Source: JAAUQA01 sp036351435 | GTDB taxonomy: Bacteria; Pseudomonadota; Gammaproteobacteria; Competibacterales; Competibacteraceae | Reading direction: 5' to 3' | DNA length: 22,889 nt | NCBI GenBank assembly: GCA_036351435.1 | Contig: JAZBPA010000247.1 | Span: forward strand, 1-22,889 | Shown here: positions 7,084-14,377 of the stretch, in pieces | Layout of the letters: every line of letters begins with the position of its first letter | How positions within the stretch are numbered: the first letter of the stretch is position 1 | The notes under the pieces: generated by a model | What the model was told of the DNA's origin: nothing | Database searches by the model: none | Seen by the model: only the letters and a program-made list of their open reading frames with translations | Translations under genes and position numbers: made by a program

Positions 7084-9486
7084 TCAGTGCGGACGGACGC
7101 TTTCGACGCCTTTGCCGGTTTCTTTCCCTTCCCCCTGATTATTGAGCTCATCCAATGGCTCCTTATCAGAGTCAGGGGAAAGTAGGGAATGCAGCGCGAT
7201 CTCGAATACTTGATCAATCCATCTCACCGGGCGAATATCTAGTTTACTCAGGATGTTTTCCGGAATATCGGCCAAATCTTTGCGGTTTTCTTCTGGAATA
7301 ATGACGATGCCAATGTTTCCGCGATGAGCTGCTAGTAACTTTTCCTTCAAACCTCCGATCGGCAACACCTCACCGCGCAAAGTAATCTCTCCGGTCATCG
7401 CAACATCAGCACGCACGGGCACCTTGGCCAAGGCCGAAACTAGAGCGGTACACATGCCAATTCCCGCGCTCGGACCATCTTTCGGAGTCGCTCCCTCAGG
7501 AACGTGAATGTGTAAATCGTAGTGCTGATGGAAATCGGGATCAATACCCAGGCTTTGCGCTCGACTTCTCACTATGGTCATGGCAGCCTGAATCGATTCG
7601 CGCATCACCTCGCCCAATTTACCAGTGTGAATCAACTTGCCCTTGCCCGGTACTGGTGCGGCTTCGATCACCAGCAATTCGCCTCCGACTTCGGTCCAAG
7701 CCAAACCGGTTACCCGGCCTACTTGATCCTGTTCTTCAGCGAGACCGTAGCGGAACCGGCGTACCCCTAAATACTTCTCCAACATCTCCGGGGTAACAAT
7801 GTTTTTCTCACTGTCCGGGTCAAGCATGATTTCCTTGACCGTTTTACGGCAGATCTTGGCGATCTCGCGTTCTAGATTACGCACCCCTGCTTCGCGAGTG
7901 TAATAGCGTATGATATCGAGAACCGGTGCTTCACCGAGCTCGATTTCCTGTTCTTTCAAGCCGTTGTTGCTAATTTGTTTGGAGACCAGATAGCGAGTAG
8001 CTATATTGAGCTTTTCGTCTTCGGTATAACCGGGGAGTCGAATGACTTCCATTCGATCCAACAGCGGCGCCGGAATATTCAGAGAATTGGCGGTGGCAAC
8101 AAACATGACATCGGACAGGTCAAAATCCACCTCCAGATAATGGTCATTGAAAGTGTGATTTTGTTCGGGGTCTAACACCTCCAGCAGTGCCGAGGACGGA
8201 TCGCCACGAAAATCCATCGACATTTTATCGATTTCGTCCAGTAAGAACAGCGGATTTCTAGCCCCGATCTTGGCCATGTTTTGGATAATTTTGCCCGGCA
8301 TGGAACCGATGTAAGTCCTGCGATGGCCACGAATCTCTGCTTCGTCCCGCACACCGCCTAACGACATGCGAATAAACTTACGGTTGGTTGCGCGGGCAAT
8401 AGAACGTCCCAGCGAGGTTTTGCCGACCCCAGGCGGTCCCACCAGACAAAGAATCGGTCCTTTGAGCTTCTTTGCCCGCTGTTGCACAGCGAGGTACTCC
8501 AAAATCCGCTCTTTGACTTTTTCCAGGCCGTAGTGATCTTCTTCCAGAATGGCTTCTGCACCCGCCAGGTCGTGACGGATTTTAGTGCGTTTTTTCCACG
8601 GCACACTGACCAGCCAATCAATGTAATTACGCACCACTGTAGCTTCTGCCGACATGGGCGACATCATCTTCAATTTGTTCAACTCGGTAGTGGCTTTGGC
8701 CTTAACGTCCTTAGGCATACCGATGGTTTCGATTTTCTTAGCTAATTCTTCAAGCTCATTGGGCGCATCTTCGAGGTCGCCTAATTCCTTTTGAATAGCC
8801 TTCATCTGTTCATTCAGGTAGTACTCGCGCTGGCTTTTCTCCATTTGTTGCTTGACCCGACCGCGAATACGCTTCTCGACCTGTAAGATGTCGATTTCAC
8901 CTTCCACCTGGGCTAACAGATACTCCAGACGATCGCGAGGCTTGAGAATCTCAAGAATTTTCTGTTTTTCCTCAAGTTTTAACGCCATATGAGCGGCGAC
9001 GGTATCGGCCAACCGGCCTGGATCGTCGATTCCGGCCAACGAGGTGAGTACCTCTCCCGGTATTTTCTTATTCAGCTTAACGTACTGGTCGAAGATATTG
9101 AGGACCGAGCGCATCAACACTTCAGTCTCACGATCTGCATCCGATGTGGTCACCGTTTCCAGTAAACCAACCTCGGCGAGAAAGCAGGCGTCGGTTTCGG
9201 TGAATTGCTCAACCTGTGCCCGCTGGCTACCCTCCACCAGCACCTTGACCGTGCCATCCGGTAATTTTAGCAATTGCAAAATATTCGACAGCGTGCCCAA
9301 GGAATAAATGTCTTTTACACCTGGATCGTCTACCTCCGCACTCTGCTGGGCTAGCAATAGAATGCGTTTATCGCTTTGCATAGCGAGTTCCAGAGCATGG
9401 ATGGATTTTTCTCGCCCGACAAACAGGGGAATCACCATATGTGGGTAGACGACGACGTCACGGAGTGGCAGAACCGGCGTAGGCAT
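7084..9486 (-). CDS. lon: ATP-dependent protease La (Lon)
   Basis: 800 aa, typical of LonA. Lon is a cytosolic hexameric AAA+ serine protease that degrades misfolded and some regulatory proteins. The N-terminal substrate domain begins with PVLPLRDVVVYPHMVIPLFVG. Walker A GPPGVGKT is at 350-357 and Walker B LFLLDEID at 413-420. The catalytic dyad is Ser673 (PKDGPSAGIGM) and Lys716 (GGLKEKLLAA), with the same 43-residue spacing as E. coli S679/K722. The start is fixed by an in-frame TAA two codons upstream of the ATG, so the head is a few residues shorter than in E. coli; GAGG lies 8 nt upstream. The C-terminal tail after about residue 770 is polar and low in complexity. A heat-shock promoter lies about 140 nt upstream. 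Confidence 0.98.
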   Translation of the reverse strand: MPTPVLPLRDVVVYPHMVIPLFVGREKSIHALELAMQSDKRILLLAQQSAEVDDPGVKDIYSLGTLSNILQLLKLPDGTVKVLVEGSQRAQVEQFTETDACFLAEVGLLETVTTSDADRETEVLMRSVLNIFDQYVKLNKKIPGEVLTSLAGIDDPGRLADTVAAHMALKLEEKQKILEILKPRDRLEYLLAQVEGEIDILQVEKRIRGRVKQQMEKSQREYYLNEQMKAIQKELGDLEDAPNELEELAKKIETIGMPKDVKAKATTELNKLKMMSPMSAEATVVRNYIDWLVSVPWKKRTKIRHDLAGAEAILEEDHYGLEKVKERILEYLAVQQRAKKLKGPILCLVGPPGVGKTSLGRSIARATNRKFIRMSLGGVRDEAEIRGHRRTYIGSMPGKIIQNMAKIGARNPLFLLDEIDKMSMDFRGDPSSALLEVLDPEQNHTFNDHYLEVDFDLSDVMFVATANSLNIPAPLLDRMEVIRLPGYTEDEKLNIATRYLVSKQISNNGLKEQEIELGEAPVLDIIRYYTREAGVRNLEREIAKICRKTVKEIMLDPDSEKNIVTPEMLEKYLGVRRFRYGLAEEQDQVGRVTGLAWTEVGGELLVIEAAPVPGKGKLIHTGKLGEVMRESIQAAMTIVRSRAQSLGIDPDFHQHYDLHIHVPEGATPKDGPSAGIGMCTALVSALAKVPVRADVAMTGEITLRGEVLPIGGLKEKLLAAHRGNIGIVIIPEENRKDLADIPENILSKLDIRPVRWIDQVFEIALHSLLSPDSDKEPLDELNNQGEGKETGKGVESVRPH

Positions 9487-9533
9487 AGCTTAAACCTCGG
9501 TAACTGTAAAACGAATCTCGAATAGCGCTGCAT
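9432..9533 (-). CDS. Possible upstream ORF overlapping the lon start (33 aa)
   Basis: An ATG at 9533 follows AAGGA by 7 nt, a Shine-Dalgarno arrangement at least as good as that of lon. It opens a 33-codon frame that runs out of frame across the lon start and stops inside lon, overlapping it by 55 nt. The peptide begins MQRYSRFVLQLPRF and matches nothing I know. It could be a translated leader that tunes lon expression, or chance. There is no evidence beyond the start context. Confidence 0.2.
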   Translation of the reverse strand: MQRYSRFVLQLPRFKLCLRRFCHSVTSSSTHIW

Positions 9534-9622
9534 AGCAGTTTCCTTCAGAAGCTTGGCCTGGTGCGGCTAGCCGTTCCCTGAGCGCTGATTAAAGAAGACA
9601 GATGTTCCTGATGATAATAATA

Positions 9623-9650
9623 AAGTGGGGATGAGATGCAGTTATTCAAC
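9623..9650 (-). promoter_or_regulatory. RpoH (sigma-32) heat-shock promoter of lon
   Basis: On the minus strand GTTGAA (9645-9650), a 14-nt spacer and CCCCACTT (9623-9630) fit the sigma-32 consensus CTTGAA-N13-15-CCCCATNT. As I recall, the E. coli lon heat-shock promoter also uses GTTGAA, a 14-nt spacer and a CCCCAT-type -10. Transcription would start near 9615 and give a leader of about 130 nt. The -35 box sits inside the inverted repeat at 9641-9679. Confidence 0.75.
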
Positions 9651-9679
9651 ACCCAAAAGGACATTGGGTGTTGAATAAC
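9641..9679. repeat. Perfect 16-bp inverted repeat between clpX and lon
   Basis: The arms 9641-9656 (GTTATTCAACACCCAA) and 9664-9679 are exact reverse complements with a 7-nt loop. It lies 28 nt after the clpX stop. As RNA it would form a strong hairpin at the clpX 3' end, but no U-run follows immediately on the minus strand, so a classical terminator is doubtful. As DNA it is a dyad covering the -35 box of the lon heat-shock promoter, which fits a repressor operator or an attenuator. It differs from the CIRCE element (TTAGCACTC-N9-GAGTGCTAA). Confidence 0.8.
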
Positions 9680-9707
9680 AATCGTCTAACAAACTTAGAG
9701 GGTGACT

Positions 9708-10988
9708 TCAATCCGACGACGCAACTCGGCGTTGCGCAGCATTTTCATAGACAAAATACGGCTTGGATTCACCTTTGATTACCGATTCGTCGATGACCAC
9801 CTTATCTACCCCCTCCATACTGGGAAGGTCATACATGGTGTCTAACAGCATGTTTTCTAAGATGGTACGTAATCCCCGCGCCCCCGTTTTACGCTCCATC
9901 GCTTGGTGGGCAACAGCGCTTAGCGCTTCATCCCGAAATTCGATTTCGCTGCCTTCCATTTCGAATAATTTGGCGAACTGTTTGACCAGAGCATTCTTGG
10001 GTTGGGTCAGAATTTGTACCAAGGCGTCTTCGTCCAATTCTTCCAGAGTAGCGACTACCGGCAAACGACCGACGAATTCAGGGATTAAGCCGTATTTGAT
10101 CAAATCTTCGGGTTCAACGTCAGCCAGCAATTTACTCAGATCCCTGTCGCCATCCTTGCTTTTCACTTGTGCGGAGAAACCGATACCGCCTTTATCAGAG
10201 CGGCTACGAATGACTTTTTCCAGACCGGCGAACGCCCCGCCGCAAATAAACAGAATATTGGTTGTGTCGACTTGTAAAAATTCTTGCTGTGGATGCTTGC
10301 GCCCACCCTGCGGTGGTACTGATGCAATCGTCCCTTCAATCAACTTGAGCAGAGCTTGTTGGACCCCTTCACCGGAGACATCTCGGGTGATGGACGGATT
10401 GTCGGATTTGCGGGATATTTTGTCGATTTCATCAATGTAGACGATACCGGTCTGCGCTTTGTCAACATCGTAATCGCATTTCTGTAAGAGTTTTTGGATG
10501 ATATTTTCGACATCTTCTCCTACATAGCCAGCCTCTGTGAGGGTCGTTGCGTCAGCAATCGTGAACGGCACGTTGAGCATCCGGGCCAAGGTTTCGGCTA
10601 GCAGTGTTTTACCGCAGCCTGTCGGACCGATGAGCAGAATATTACTTTTCGCGACTTCTACATCACCACGGCGATGATGGTGCAAGTCGAGCCGCTTGTA
10701 ATGATTGTAAACAGCCACCGCTAATATTTTCTTAGCACGTTCCTGACCGATCACATATTCGTTGAGAACGTCTTTAATTTCATGCGGTTTGGGCAATTTA
10801 TTACTGGCCGCAGGGGCATTTTCCTCCATTTCCTCACGAATAATGTCGTTACACAACTCGACACATTCATCGCAGATGAAGACATTCGGACCGGCGATCA
10901 GTTTACGTACTTCATGCTGACTCTTGCCGCAGAAGGAGCAATAGAGGAGCTTGTCGTCGCTACTTTTGCCATTTCGATCTTTACCCAT
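9708..10988 (-). CDS. clpX: ATP-dependent Clp protease ATP-binding subunit ClpX
   Basis: 426 aa, the usual ClpX length. ClpX is a cytosolic AAA+ unfoldase hexamer that recognises tagged proteins and feeds them to ClpP. The N-terminal zinc-binding domain has Cys17, Cys20, Cys39 and Cys42 (CSFC...CDEC). Walker A GPTGCGKT is at 121-128 and Walker B IVYIDEID at 182-189. The IGF loop that docks on ClpP is at 269-271, so pairing with the neighbouring ClpP is expected. The start ATG follows GGAG by 6 nt. It is 212 nt downstream of clpP, with two intervening hairpins, and upstream of lon. Confidence 0.98.
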   Translation of the reverse strand: MGKDRNGKSSDDKLLYCSFCGKSQHEVRKLIAGPNVFICDECVELCNDIIREEMEENAPAASNKLPKPHEIKDVLNEYVIGQERAKKILAVAVYNHYKRLDLHHHRRGDVEVAKSNILLIGPTGCGKTLLAETLARMLNVPFTIADATTLTEAGYVGEDVENIIQKLLQKCDYDVDKAQTGIVYIDEIDKISRKSDNPSITRDVSGEGVQQALLKLIEGTIASVPPQGGRKHPQQEFLQVDTTNILFICGGAFAGLEKVIRSRSDKGGIGFSAQVKSKDGDRDLSKLLADVEPEDLIKYGLIPEFVGRLPVVATLEELDEDALVQILTQPKNALVKQFAKLFEMEGSEIEFRDEALSAVAHQAMERKTGARGLRTILENMLLDTMYDLPSMEGVDKVVIDESVIKGESKPYFVYENAAQRRVASSD

Positions 10989-11107
10989 CGAAATCTCCGT
11001 ATCGGTTAACTGTTAGCGCGGCTACACTCTTTCAATGGAAAAGAGGACCCCAAACAGCGCCTATTCTATTTGGTTGGTCAGCCAGCATAAAATGCATGTC
11101 CCTGAAT

Positions 11108-11137
11108 AATAGCCGCAACCTGATTAGTTCGGCTATT
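11108..11137 (-). repeat. Inverted repeat in the clpP-clpX gap
   Basis: A perfect 8-bp stem (AATAGCCG at 11108-11115, CGGCTATT at 11130-11137) encloses a 14-nt loop. No U-run follows on the minus strand. Probably an RNA hairpin in the clpPX transcript. Confidence 0.45.
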
Positions 11138-11153
11138 CCTTTGCTTCCACTGC

Positions 11154-11197
11154 CACCAACCGAGCAGATCTATAGTTTATAAATCTGTTGGTTGGTG
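11154..11197 (-). repeat. Two-part hairpin just after the clpP stop
   Basis: An outer 8-bp stem (CACCAACC at 11154-11161, GGTTGGTG at 11190-11197) and an inner 5-bp stem (CAGAT at 11165-11169, ATCTG at 11183-11187) can stack with a small asymmetric bulge. It begins 3 nt past the clpP stop. Without a U-run it reads as a mRNA stability or processing structure rather than a full terminator. Confidence 0.5.
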
Positions 11198-11200
11198 TTT

Positions 11201-11857
11201 TTAACCCGGCGTTTTTAATAAAGAAGCGCCGTCTCGGTGGGTCAGTACGGAATCAATGAGCCCATACTCCACCGCCGCACTACCGCCCATGAAGTTGTCA
11301 CGATCGGTATCTTCAGCAATTTTTTCTAGATTTTGTCCAGTATGCTTGGCCAGAATCCGATTCAAGCGATCACGGGCCTGTAAAATCTCCCGCGCGTGGA
11401 TATCGATATCACTGGCTTGACCTTGAAAGCCGCCCAGTGGCTGATGAATCATGATGCGCGAGTGGGGCAAACAAAAACGCTTACCCGTCGTACCGCCAGA
11501 CAGCAATAAAGCCCCCATGCTGGCCGCTTGGCCGATACACATGGTGCTCACATCCGGCTTGATAAATTGCATGGTGTCGTAAATTGCCAAACCAGCGCTC
11601 ACCGAACCGCCAGGGGAGTTGATATAAAAATGAACATCTTTGTCCGGATTTTCCGCTTCAAGAAACAGTAACTGGGCGACGATGACGTTAGCGACATAGT
11701 CATCGACCGGACCAACCAGGAAAATGACATTTTCCTTAAGCAACCGAGAATAAATATCGTAGGCCCGTTCGCCGCGAGACGTTTGTTCGACGACCATAGG
11801 CACCAAGTTGAGCGCCTGAGTAGTCGCCGCGGCGCTGTGAGAGTAGCTGTTGTTCAT
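11201..11857 (-). CDS. clpP: ATP-dependent Clp protease proteolytic subunit ClpP
   Basis: 218 aa, a typical ClpP with a short N-terminal propeptide. ClpP forms a 14-subunit chamber in the cytosol and degrades proteins fed by ClpX. The catalytic triad is Ser113 (GQAASMGA), His138 (SRIMIHQP) and Asp187 (DTDRDNFM), with spacings identical to those of the E. coli precursor (S111, H136, D185). The ATG overlaps the tig stop as ATGA, and a GGAG lies about 9 nt upstream inside tig, so clpP translation is probably coupled to tig. Confidence 0.98.
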   Translation of the reverse strand: MNNSYSHSAAATTQALNLVPMVVEQTSRGERAYDIYSRLLKENVIFLVGPVDDYVANVIVAQLLFLEAENPDKDVHFYINSPGGSVSAGLAIYDTMQFIKPDVSTMCIGQAASMGALLLSGGTTGKRFCLPHSRIMIHQPLGGFQGQASDIDIHAREILQARDRLNRILAKHTGQNLEKIAEDTDRDNFMGGSAAVEYGLIDSVLTHRDGASLLKTPG

Positions 11858-13194
11858 TCTATCGACTCCGGCCCTGCATCAGGGGTAGTGCCTTGCTTGG
11901 GTTGTACGATTTCTGCAAAAGAACTCGGCTTATCGGTCACCGTAGCGCGCTCAAGCAGCCAATCGATCACTTGATCTTCCAAAGCCAAGGCCCGTATGCC
12001 TTCCAATGCTTTGGGATTTTGCTGATACCAGCGGATGACCTCCGCGGGCTCTTCGTAAGTGGAGGCCATGGACTCCAGATGAGTACGCACACGGGCCTCA
12101 TCAGGCTTCATGTCGTTTTTCGACACTAATTGTGACACGATGATCCCTAAGGCCGCTTGCCGCTGTGCTTGCGCAGTGAAGAGTTCAGTTTTTAGTTTGG
12201 TAAGCTGCTCGGCATTTTGTTCATTGATTTCAGGCAGATTCAATTGCCTGGCCATCTGCTCAATGTTGGCATCAATCATGACTTGCGGCACGGGAATATC
12301 ATTGGCGTTTAACAAACCATCTAATAACTGATTTTTGACGTTGCTTTTGATTCTTTCCAGCAATTCTCGTTCCATATTATCTTGAACGGCCTTGCGCAAA
12401 GCCTCAACACCGCCTTCCTTGATTTCGAACTTGGCGACGAACGCATCATCTAATTCAGGCAATTCAGATTCGGCGACAGCGCTGACTTGGGCCGTGAAAT
12501 GTGCTGTTTTCTCAGCCACTTCTTTAATGGGGTAATCGGCTGGGAAAGTCAGCTCGAAATCGGTAGCGCCCCCCGCCGACAAGCCGACCAAGGCGTCTTC
12601 GAAGTCTTTCAGCATCGCCCCTGACCCCAGCACGACCGACATATCTTGTCCTGTGTTACCGGGAAAATCGTTGCCGTCGATTTTACCTTCGAAAGAAACC
12701 GTTACTTGATCCCCTTGTTGCGCGGCACGCTCCACAGTATTCCAACGGATATTTTGCCGGCGCAGCGTGTCGATCATCCCGTCCACATCAGTTGCAGCGA
12801 CCTCCGCCTCAGGACGTTCCACAGTAAGATCATCTAATCCCCTGATTTCGAATTCCGGCATGACCTCAAAAGTCGCACTGTATTCCAAATCTTCGCCTTC
12901 CTTAGGATCCTTCAGATCAAGCTGCGGGGCGCCTAATGGACGCAGTTCTCGTTCGAGCAACGCTTCCTGTAATGTATTGCGCAGCACTTCGCCCAGGATC
13001 TCCTCTCGCACTTGAGCGCCATACATCCCCTTGGCAACCTTGAACGGAACTTTTCCCGGTCGAAACCCTTTAATTTTTAGCTGCCGAGATAGGGATAGCA
13101 GGCGATCCTTGACTTTAGGCTCGATGTCTTGAGCGGGAACCTGAACCGTCACCCGCCGTTTGAGACTATCAAGCTCTTCAACTGAAATCTGCAT
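11854..13194 (-). CDS. tig: Trigger factor, ribosome-bound chaperone
   Basis: 446 aa, normal for trigger factor. It binds the ribosome at L23 near the exit tunnel and shields nascent chains. The ribosome-docking signature GFRPGKVP is at residues 43-50, the same numbers as GFRKGKVP in E. coli. An FKBP-like PPIase domain follows at about 160-245, then the helical C-terminal arms. The start follows GAGG by 6-7 nt. It lies 78 nt after tRNA-Leu with no obvious promoter in between, so it may share the tRNA promoter. Its TGA overlaps the clpP ATG. Confidence 0.97.
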   Translation of the reverse strand: MQISVEELDSLKRRVTVQVPAQDIEPKVKDRLLSLSRQLKIKGFRPGKVPFKVAKGMYGAQVREEILGEVLRNTLQEALLERELRPLGAPQLDLKDPKEGEDLEYSATFEVMPEFEIRGLDDLTVERPEAEVAATDVDGMIDTLRRQNIRWNTVERAAQQGDQVTVSFEGKIDGNDFPGNTGQDMSVVLGSGAMLKDFEDALVGLSAGGATDFELTFPADYPIKEVAEKTAHFTAQVSAVAESELPELDDAFVAKFEIKEGGVEALRKAVQDNMERELLERIKSNVKNQLLDGLLNANDIPVPQVMIDANIEQMARQLNLPEINEQNAEQLTKLKTELFTAQAQRQAALGIIVSQLVSKNDMKPDEARVRTHLESMASTYEEPAEVIRWYQQNPKALEGIRALALEDQVIDWLLERATVTDKPSSFAEIVQPKQGTTPDAGPESIE

Positions 13195-13272
13195 TTAATT
13201 ACCTCTAAGTCATTCACCGCCCGGCTGGCCGCCCACAGCAAAACGCCCATACTCATGATATAACAGTGGATG

Positions 13273-13357
13273 TGGTGCGAAAGGAGAGACTCGAACTCTC
13301 ACGGGTTACCCCACTGGAACCTAAATCCAGCGCGTCTACCAGTTCCGCCACTTTCGC
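13273..13357 (-). tRNA. tRNA-Leu (anticodon UAG)
   Basis: 85 nt with encoded CCA (13273-13275) and a long variable arm, as expected for a class II tRNA. The acceptor stem GCGAAAG pairs with CTTTCGC and the discriminator is A. The anticodon stem-loop CTGGATTTAGGTTCCAG gives UAG. It lies directly upstream of tig on the same strand, as in Pseudomonas. Confidence 0.97.
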
Positions 13358-13392
13358 CGGAGATGTGTTGTTAAGTCGATGAACCGCTGATA

Positions 13393-13398
13393 ATTATA
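13393..13398 (-). promoter_or_regulatory. Likely -10 box of the tRNA-Leu/tig promoter
   Basis: A perfect TATAAT on the minus strand lies 36 bp upstream of the tRNA-Leu 5' end. Candidate -35 hexamers at 16-18 bp spacing are poor, so only the -10 is called. Confidence 0.45.
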
Positions 13399-13580
13399 CA
13401 AGACGTGAGGCGCCTATACACCTTATAACCAAGCGGATATTTTCAAATCGATGCAGGAATATAACATGAAAACTAACAAAGCTAGTCATCACGGCTCGGT
13501 GCACGCCAGTAGATTTCCCGAACAGCCCAAAAGTAGCGTACGCTGCAACTCGCTTTGGCAGTATACCTTTACTCCGCAGG

Positions 13581-13609
13581 TTGGCTGAAATCCTTACCCT
13601 TGTTATGAT
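13581..13609 (+). promoter_or_regulatory. Sigma-70-like promoter of the ccm operon
   Basis: TTGGCT (13581-13586), a 17-nt spacer and TATGAT (13604-13609) form a good sigma-70 pair. Transcription would start near 13616, giving a leader of about 100 nt before the ccmD ATG at 13719. It places the operon start at ccmD rather than at ccmA. Confidence 0.6.
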
Positions 13610-13718
13610 TTCTCCATCGTGCAAGGAAACTATCGAATCCTTCCAGCGCACTAAGTGACCGAGTCTAAAGCCCCATGCTTCACCTCAAAGCTAACCGCCA
13701 CAAACACACTCCGCGCGC

Positions 13719-13895
13719 ATGAATTTCTCCAGTTGGTCCGAATTTTTCCACATGGGTGGTTACGCCCTATATGTCTGGCTGTCTTACGGTTTAACGCTAG
13801 CCGTTTTGGGGATGGTGATATTGGCAATGCTATTTCGCCATCGCCAATTGAAGCGTGATCTGGAACAACGTACCCGTCGCCAACGACGGTCGTGA
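13719..13895 (+). CDS. ccmD: Heme exporter protein CcmD
   Basis: 58 aa, typical of this very small membrane protein, and too short for most ORF lists. The protein starts MNFSSWSEFFHMGGYALYVW, matching the CcmD pattern W-x-E-F-F-x-M-G-G-Y-A-x-x-V-W. One membrane helix (about 15-38) is followed by a basic tail rich in Arg. CcmD belongs to the CcmABCD complex and is needed for release of heme-loaded CcmE. In standard operons it follows ccmC; here nothing but intergenic DNA precedes it, so it is the first gene of the unit. Its TGA lies 8 nt before the preferred ccmE ATG. Confidence 0.93.
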   Translation: MNFSSWSEFFHMGGYALYVWLSYGLTLAVLGMVILAMLFRHRQLKRDLEQRTRRQRRS

Positions 13896-13903
13896 GGTTT
13901 TTG

Positions 13904-14365
13904 ATGCATCCCGTTCGTCGTAAACGTTTAACTTTCGTGCTGATTATTGTTTTGGGTGTAGGCGTCGCCGCCAGCTTGACCCTCTATGCTTTGCAGCAAA
14001 ATATTAATCTATTTTATTCGCCTAGCCAGATTGCCGCCGGTGAAGCGCCGGTCGGGCGCAGCATTCGGGTCGGTGGACTAGTGGTTGCCGGTAGTGTCGC
14101 GAGGGAAACGGAAAGTCTCCAAGTTGAGTTCGCGCTCACCGACAATCAGGAACTCATCCAGGTACGCTACGAAGGCATCCTACCCGACCTGTTCCGAGAA
14201 GGTCAGGGTATCGTAGCACGTGGTCGAGTCACCCCTGAGGGTGTCGTGCAAGCGGAAGAGGTATTAGCCAAACACGATGAGAACTATATGCCCCCGGAAG
14301 TGGCTGACAGTCTCAAACAAGCCGGTATGTGGCAACACGGCAATCCATCACCTGACACCAACTGA
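13904..14365 (+). CDS. ccmE: Cytochrome c-type biogenesis heme chaperone CcmE
   Basis: 153 aa from the ATG at 13904, which has GAGG about 6 nt upstream. An in-frame GTG at 13892 overlapping the ccmD stop would add four residues, but MHPVRRKRL is the usual family start. A membrane anchor (about 9-30) leads to a periplasmic OB-fold beta barrel. The heme-attachment motif LAKHDENYMP has His124, which forms the covalent heme bond, and Tyr128; these match E. coli His130 and Tyr134. CcmE carries heme to the CcmFHI ligase. Its usual heme donor partner, CcmC, is not in this window. Confidence 0.96.
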   Translation: MHPVRRKRLTFVLIIVLGVGVAASLTLYALQQNINLFYSPSQIAAGEAPVGRSIRVGGLVVAGSVARETESLQVEFALTDNQELIQVRYEGILPDLFREGQGIVARGRVTPEGVVQAEEVLAKHDENYMPPEVADSLKQAGMWQHGNPSPDTN

Positions 14366-14377
14366 GGACGATTAGCC

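Larger units (their letters stand above)
13358..13718. other. Intergenic region between tRNA-Leu and ccmD
   Basis: 361 bp between divergent units. A minus-strand -10 TATAAT (13393-13398) likely serves tRNA-Leu, without a clear -35. A plus-strand promoter for ccmD is at 13581-13609. A 40-codon plus-strand frame at 13466-13588 starts after AGGA and encodes a polar peptide (MKTNKASHHGSVHASRF...) that I do not recognise; it is probably chance. No ccmC remnant was seen in the plus-strand frames I inspected, and a full ccmC (about 720 bp) would not fit. Confidence 0.6.

Noticed and set aside
7084..9486. Lon start a few residues shorter than in E. coli, as a possible truncation
   Set aside because: An in-frame stop lies two codons upstream and the conserved PVLPLRD block is intact, so this is a normal variant.
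13394..13651. 85-codon minus-strand frame upstream of tRNA-Leu
   Set aside because: It lacks a recognisable domain, overlaps the tRNA-Leu -10 box and lies opposite the ccm promoter. It is most likely a chance frame.
13655..13858. 67-codon plus-strand frame over the start of the ccm operon
   Set aside because: It is an out-of-frame shadow of ccmD, whose frame at 13719-13895 matches the family clearly.
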